From the NCBI GenBank assembly GCA_046758465.1, contig JBHIAG010000100.1:1-6654 (forward strand): a stretch of DNA of 6,654 nucleotides, given 5' to 3'. This document shows positions 5,476-6,654 of this stretch, in pieces (the first letter of the stretch is position 1; each line of letters opens with the position of its first letter). A program made the position numbers and the translations under genes. Origin of the DNA: JBHIAG01 sp046758465. Lineage in GTDB: Bacteria > Acidobacteriota > Terriglobia > Acidiferrales > 2-02-FULL-67-57. Under the pieces are notes generated by a model that worked only from the letters and a program-made list of their open reading frames with translations, had not been told where the DNA came from and searched no databases.

Positions 5476-6291
5476 ATGTCCGAATCAAGGATGGCCATCC
5501 TCTACGGTATCCACGCGGTTGAGGAGGCGCTCGCGGCCGGCCGGCCCCTCGAGCGGCTGCTTGTGGTGCGCCCCTACGGGCGCCCAGAGGGGCGGGCGTC
5601 TGCCCGGGGGCCTACCCGGGGGCGCGGGGGCAAGCGCCTGGAGCGGCTGGTGGCGGCCGCGCGCAGCCGGAGCGTCCCCGTGCGGTTTGTCCCGCGCCAC
5701 GAAGCCGACCGCCTGGCCGGCACCGGGCACCACCAGGGTGTGGTGGCCGTCAGCGGCGTCAAGCACTACGCCGACCTTGAAGAGCTGCTGGAGGCTGCCA
5801 CCGGCCCGGGGCGGCGTCCCGCCCTGTTCGTCGTGCTTGACGGCGTCGAGGACCCGCACAACCTCGGCGCCATCATCCGCACCGCCCACTGCGCCAGCGC
5901 CGACGGCATCATCCTGCCCGAGCGGCGCGCCGCCCCGCTCAGCGGGACTGTCGCCAAAGCCGCGGCCGGGGCGGTCGAGCACATCGCCATCGCCCGCGTC
6001 ACCAACCTCGCCCGCGCCCTCGACCGCTTGAAGGAAGCCGGCTGCTGGATTGTCGGGCTTGACCCGCAAGCGCCCCAGAAGTTCACCCAAGCCGACTTGA
6101 CTCTCCCCTGCGCGTTGGTGTTGGGCAGCGAGGGCCGCGGGCTGCACACCCGCACGGGCCAGAAGTGCGACTTCCTGGTCTCGATTCCCACCGCCGGTGC
6201 CGTTACCTCGCTCAACGTTTCCGTCGCCGCCGGCATCGTCCTCTACGAAGCCCTCCGCCAGCGCCACACCAAAGAAAAAGAATCGGTCTAG
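5476..6291 (+). CDS. rlmB: RlmB/TrmH-family 23S rRNA (guanosine-2'-O-)-methyltransferase
   Basis: A 271-residue SPOUT methyltransferase. The N-terminal substrate-binding part (about 7-95) begins 'LYGIHAVEEAL' and ends 'GTGHHQGVVAV', typical of RlmB. The catalytic SPOUT domain carries motif 1 DGVEDPHNLGAIIRTA (122-137, with N129 and the conserved Arg135), motif 2 LVLGSEGRGL (214-223) and motif 3 IPTAGAVTSLNVSVAAGI (237-254), which form the deep trefoil knot that binds S-adenosylmethionine. RlmB methylates the ribose of G2251 (E. coli numbering) in the 23S rRNA P loop; the exact target here is inferred from family. The protein is longer than the usual 240-250 residues because of an Arg/Gly-rich segment at about 33-52. 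The start at 5476 is not backed by a Shine-Dalgarno. A second ATG at 5491 is equally possible, and the frame is open upstream to 5290. Confidence 0.88.
   Translation: MSESRMAILYGIHAVEEALAAGRPLERLLVVRPYGRPEGRASARGPTRGRGGKRLERLVAAARSRSVPVRFVPRHEADRLAGTGHHQGVVAVSGVKHYADLEELLEAATGPGRRPALFVVLDGVEDPHNLGAIIRTAHCASADGIILPERRAAPLSGTVAKAAAGAVEHIAIARVTNLARALDRLKEAGCWIVGLDPQAPQKFTQADLTLPCALVLGSEGRGLHTRTGQKCDFLVSIPTAGAVTSLNVSVAAGIVLYEALRQRHTKEKESV
5568..5632 (+). repeat. Probable GC-rich palindromic repeat inserted in frame in rlmB
   Basis: The segment contains GCCCCTACGGGC (5570-5581), which differs by one base from the palindromic core in the phosphatase gene. It lies in a GCGCCC/GGGCGC hairpin, followed by a direct duplication of CCCGGGGGC around CCTA. 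It encodes residues about 33-52 (Pro, Arg, Gly and Ser rich), which lack a counterpart between the 'LLVVR' strand and the 'LERLVAAAR' helix in ordinary RlmB proteins. Confidence 0.5.
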
Positions 6292-6321
6292 CGCGCTTTC
6301 GCTTCCTGCACCGGAGCGCGC
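6291..6321 (+). terminator. Possible terminator hairpin after rlmB
   Basis: GCGCGCT (6291-6297) and AGCGCGC (6315-6321) form a perfect 7-bp stem with a 17-nt loop starting at the last base of the rlmB stop codon. There is no downstream T-tract, so factor-independent termination is uncertain. Confidence 0.3.
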
Positions 6322-6472
6322 CGGATGGCATCGGAACGCCTCGCATCGCGTCGGATGGCGTCGCATCGCGTGGCAAGAGCACAGAATGCCGCCCCTATCC
6401 CGCCCCAGCAAGCGCGGATTCCCGCCCTGCGCTTTGCTCCACCAGGTTGCTCACCTACTCGGGGAAGTTCAT
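6322..6472. other. Non-coding stretch with short tandem duplication
   Basis: No convincing gene is seen here; open frames on both strands are low-complexity products of GC-rich DNA. The left part has TCGCATCGCGT repeated exactly 20 bp apart (6341-6351 and 6361-6371), and CGGATGGC at 6322 and 6352. The remainder up to 6472 shows nothing recognisable. Confidence 0.45.
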
Positions 6473-6560
6473 GCCTGCCCGCCGCGGCTTTAGCGTAGGT
6501 GGCGCCTGCCCGCCGCGGCAGGCCTGCCCATCCCTGCCCGTACGGGCGCAGGCGGGCGCC
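6473..6560. repeat. Cluster of direct and inverted GC-rich repeats
   Basis: GCCTGCCCGCCGCGGC occurs twice exactly (6473-6488 and 6504-6519). The second copy begins a hairpin, GCCTGCC (6504-6510) with GGCAGGC (6517-6523). GGCTTTAGC (6486-6494) and the palindrome GCCCGTACGGGC (6536-6547) match strings in the phosphatase insert. GGCGCC caps both ends (6501-6506 and 6555-6560), so nested pairing of the whole block is possible. Confidence 0.7.
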
Positions 6561-6609
6561 GCAGCAGCTCTTGGAAGCGGGGGTCGGAGCGGAGGGTTGG
6601 TAGCAAGTC
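6479..6609 (-). pseudogene. C-terminal remnant of a TPR/kinase-type protein with repeat-derived tail
   Basis: On the minus strand, codons 6609-6556 read DLLPTLRSDPRFQELLRR. This resembles the 'LRSDPRFQ-LLRRM' ending common to TPR-containing Ser/Thr kinases and related regulators in acidobacteria (recalled, not searched). A TAG stop in the same frame immediately precedes it (6612-6610), so it is cut off from any upstream gene. Beyond the motif, the frame runs through the palindrome GCCCGTACGGGC, giving PPAPVRAG and a short Arg/Ala-rich tail. The left end is approximate. It may be a decayed gene end; a sequencing or real frameshift from a gene to the right of the window is also possible. Confidence 0.35.
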
Positions 6610-6654
6610 CTAGACAACGGCCTGCCTAACACGCATCGGCTGGAGTTTGCCGTA

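Noticed and set aside
5485..6411. Long minus-strand open frame (308 codons)
   Set aside because: It is antisense to rlmB, which has all SPOUT motifs; the translation is a Gly/Ala/Val-rich shadow.
6473..6560. CRISPR array
   Set aside because: Only two copies of a 16-bp direct repeat are present, with other palindromes between, no regular spacers and no cas genes.
6288..6632. Minus-strand open frame (114 codons) in the gene-poor right end
   Set aside because: Its translation is Arg/Ala/Gly-rich with no domain. The only recognisable peptide in this area is in another frame.

Overview
The window looks like chromosomal DNA from a GC-rich Gram-negative bacterium, most likely an acidobacterium. 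I infer this from the TolB-type beta-propeller, a PEGA/Ig-like/OmpA envelope protein, a TPR/kinase-type C-terminal remnant, and dispersed repeats of the 'GTCATTCCGAGCG...CGAGGAAT' kind. No taxonomic marker settles it. There is no rRNA, CRISPR array, transposase or phage gene.

Layout. 1-76 is an intact tRNA-Ala(TGC). It is followed by a tRNA lacking a usable 5' acceptor strand (about 89-155, apparent anticodon TCA). A dispersed repeat with a strong hairpin (about 190-293) comes next, abutting a 21-nt tRNA 3' tail (294-314). 351-1394 (minus) is a secreted TolB/WD40-like propeller, divergent from 1508-2578 (plus), a secreted purple-acid-phosphatase-like metallophosphoesterase. 2627-3097 and 3106-3561 (plus) form a two-gene iron and peroxide operon: a ferritin-like diiron protein and a PerR-type Fur-family repressor. 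An AT-rich control region precedes the operon and contains a near-consensus PerR box at 2591-2605. 3588-5303 (minus, convergent) encodes an exported protein with two PEGA, two Ig-like and one OmpA C-terminal domain. 5476-6291 (plus, divergent from it) encodes an RlmB/TrmH-family 23S rRNA 2'-O-methyltransferase. 6292-6654 has no convincing intact gene. It is rich in short direct and inverted repeats and carries a minus-strand C-terminal remnant of a TPR- or kinase-type protein.

How the parts relate. The clearest functional unit is the ferritin plus PerR operon. The regulator retains all five PerR metal and sensing ligands, and the operator-like site lies just upstream of the first gene, so peroxide- and iron-responsive autoregulation is the natural reading. 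The other genes are unrelated single-gene units.

The most unusual signal is a 12-bp palindromic core, GCCC(G/C)TACGGGC, found three times. Two copies lie inside genes, each within an in-frame segment that the protein family does not normally have (phosphatase residues about 217-256, RlmB residues about 33-52). The third forms the new C-terminal tail of the remnant at 6479-6609. This suggests a small palindromic repeat family that spreads into genes and alters proteins without destroying the frame, comparable in concept to the palindromic elements of Rickettsia. The eroded tRNA cluster next to another repeat fits the same picture.
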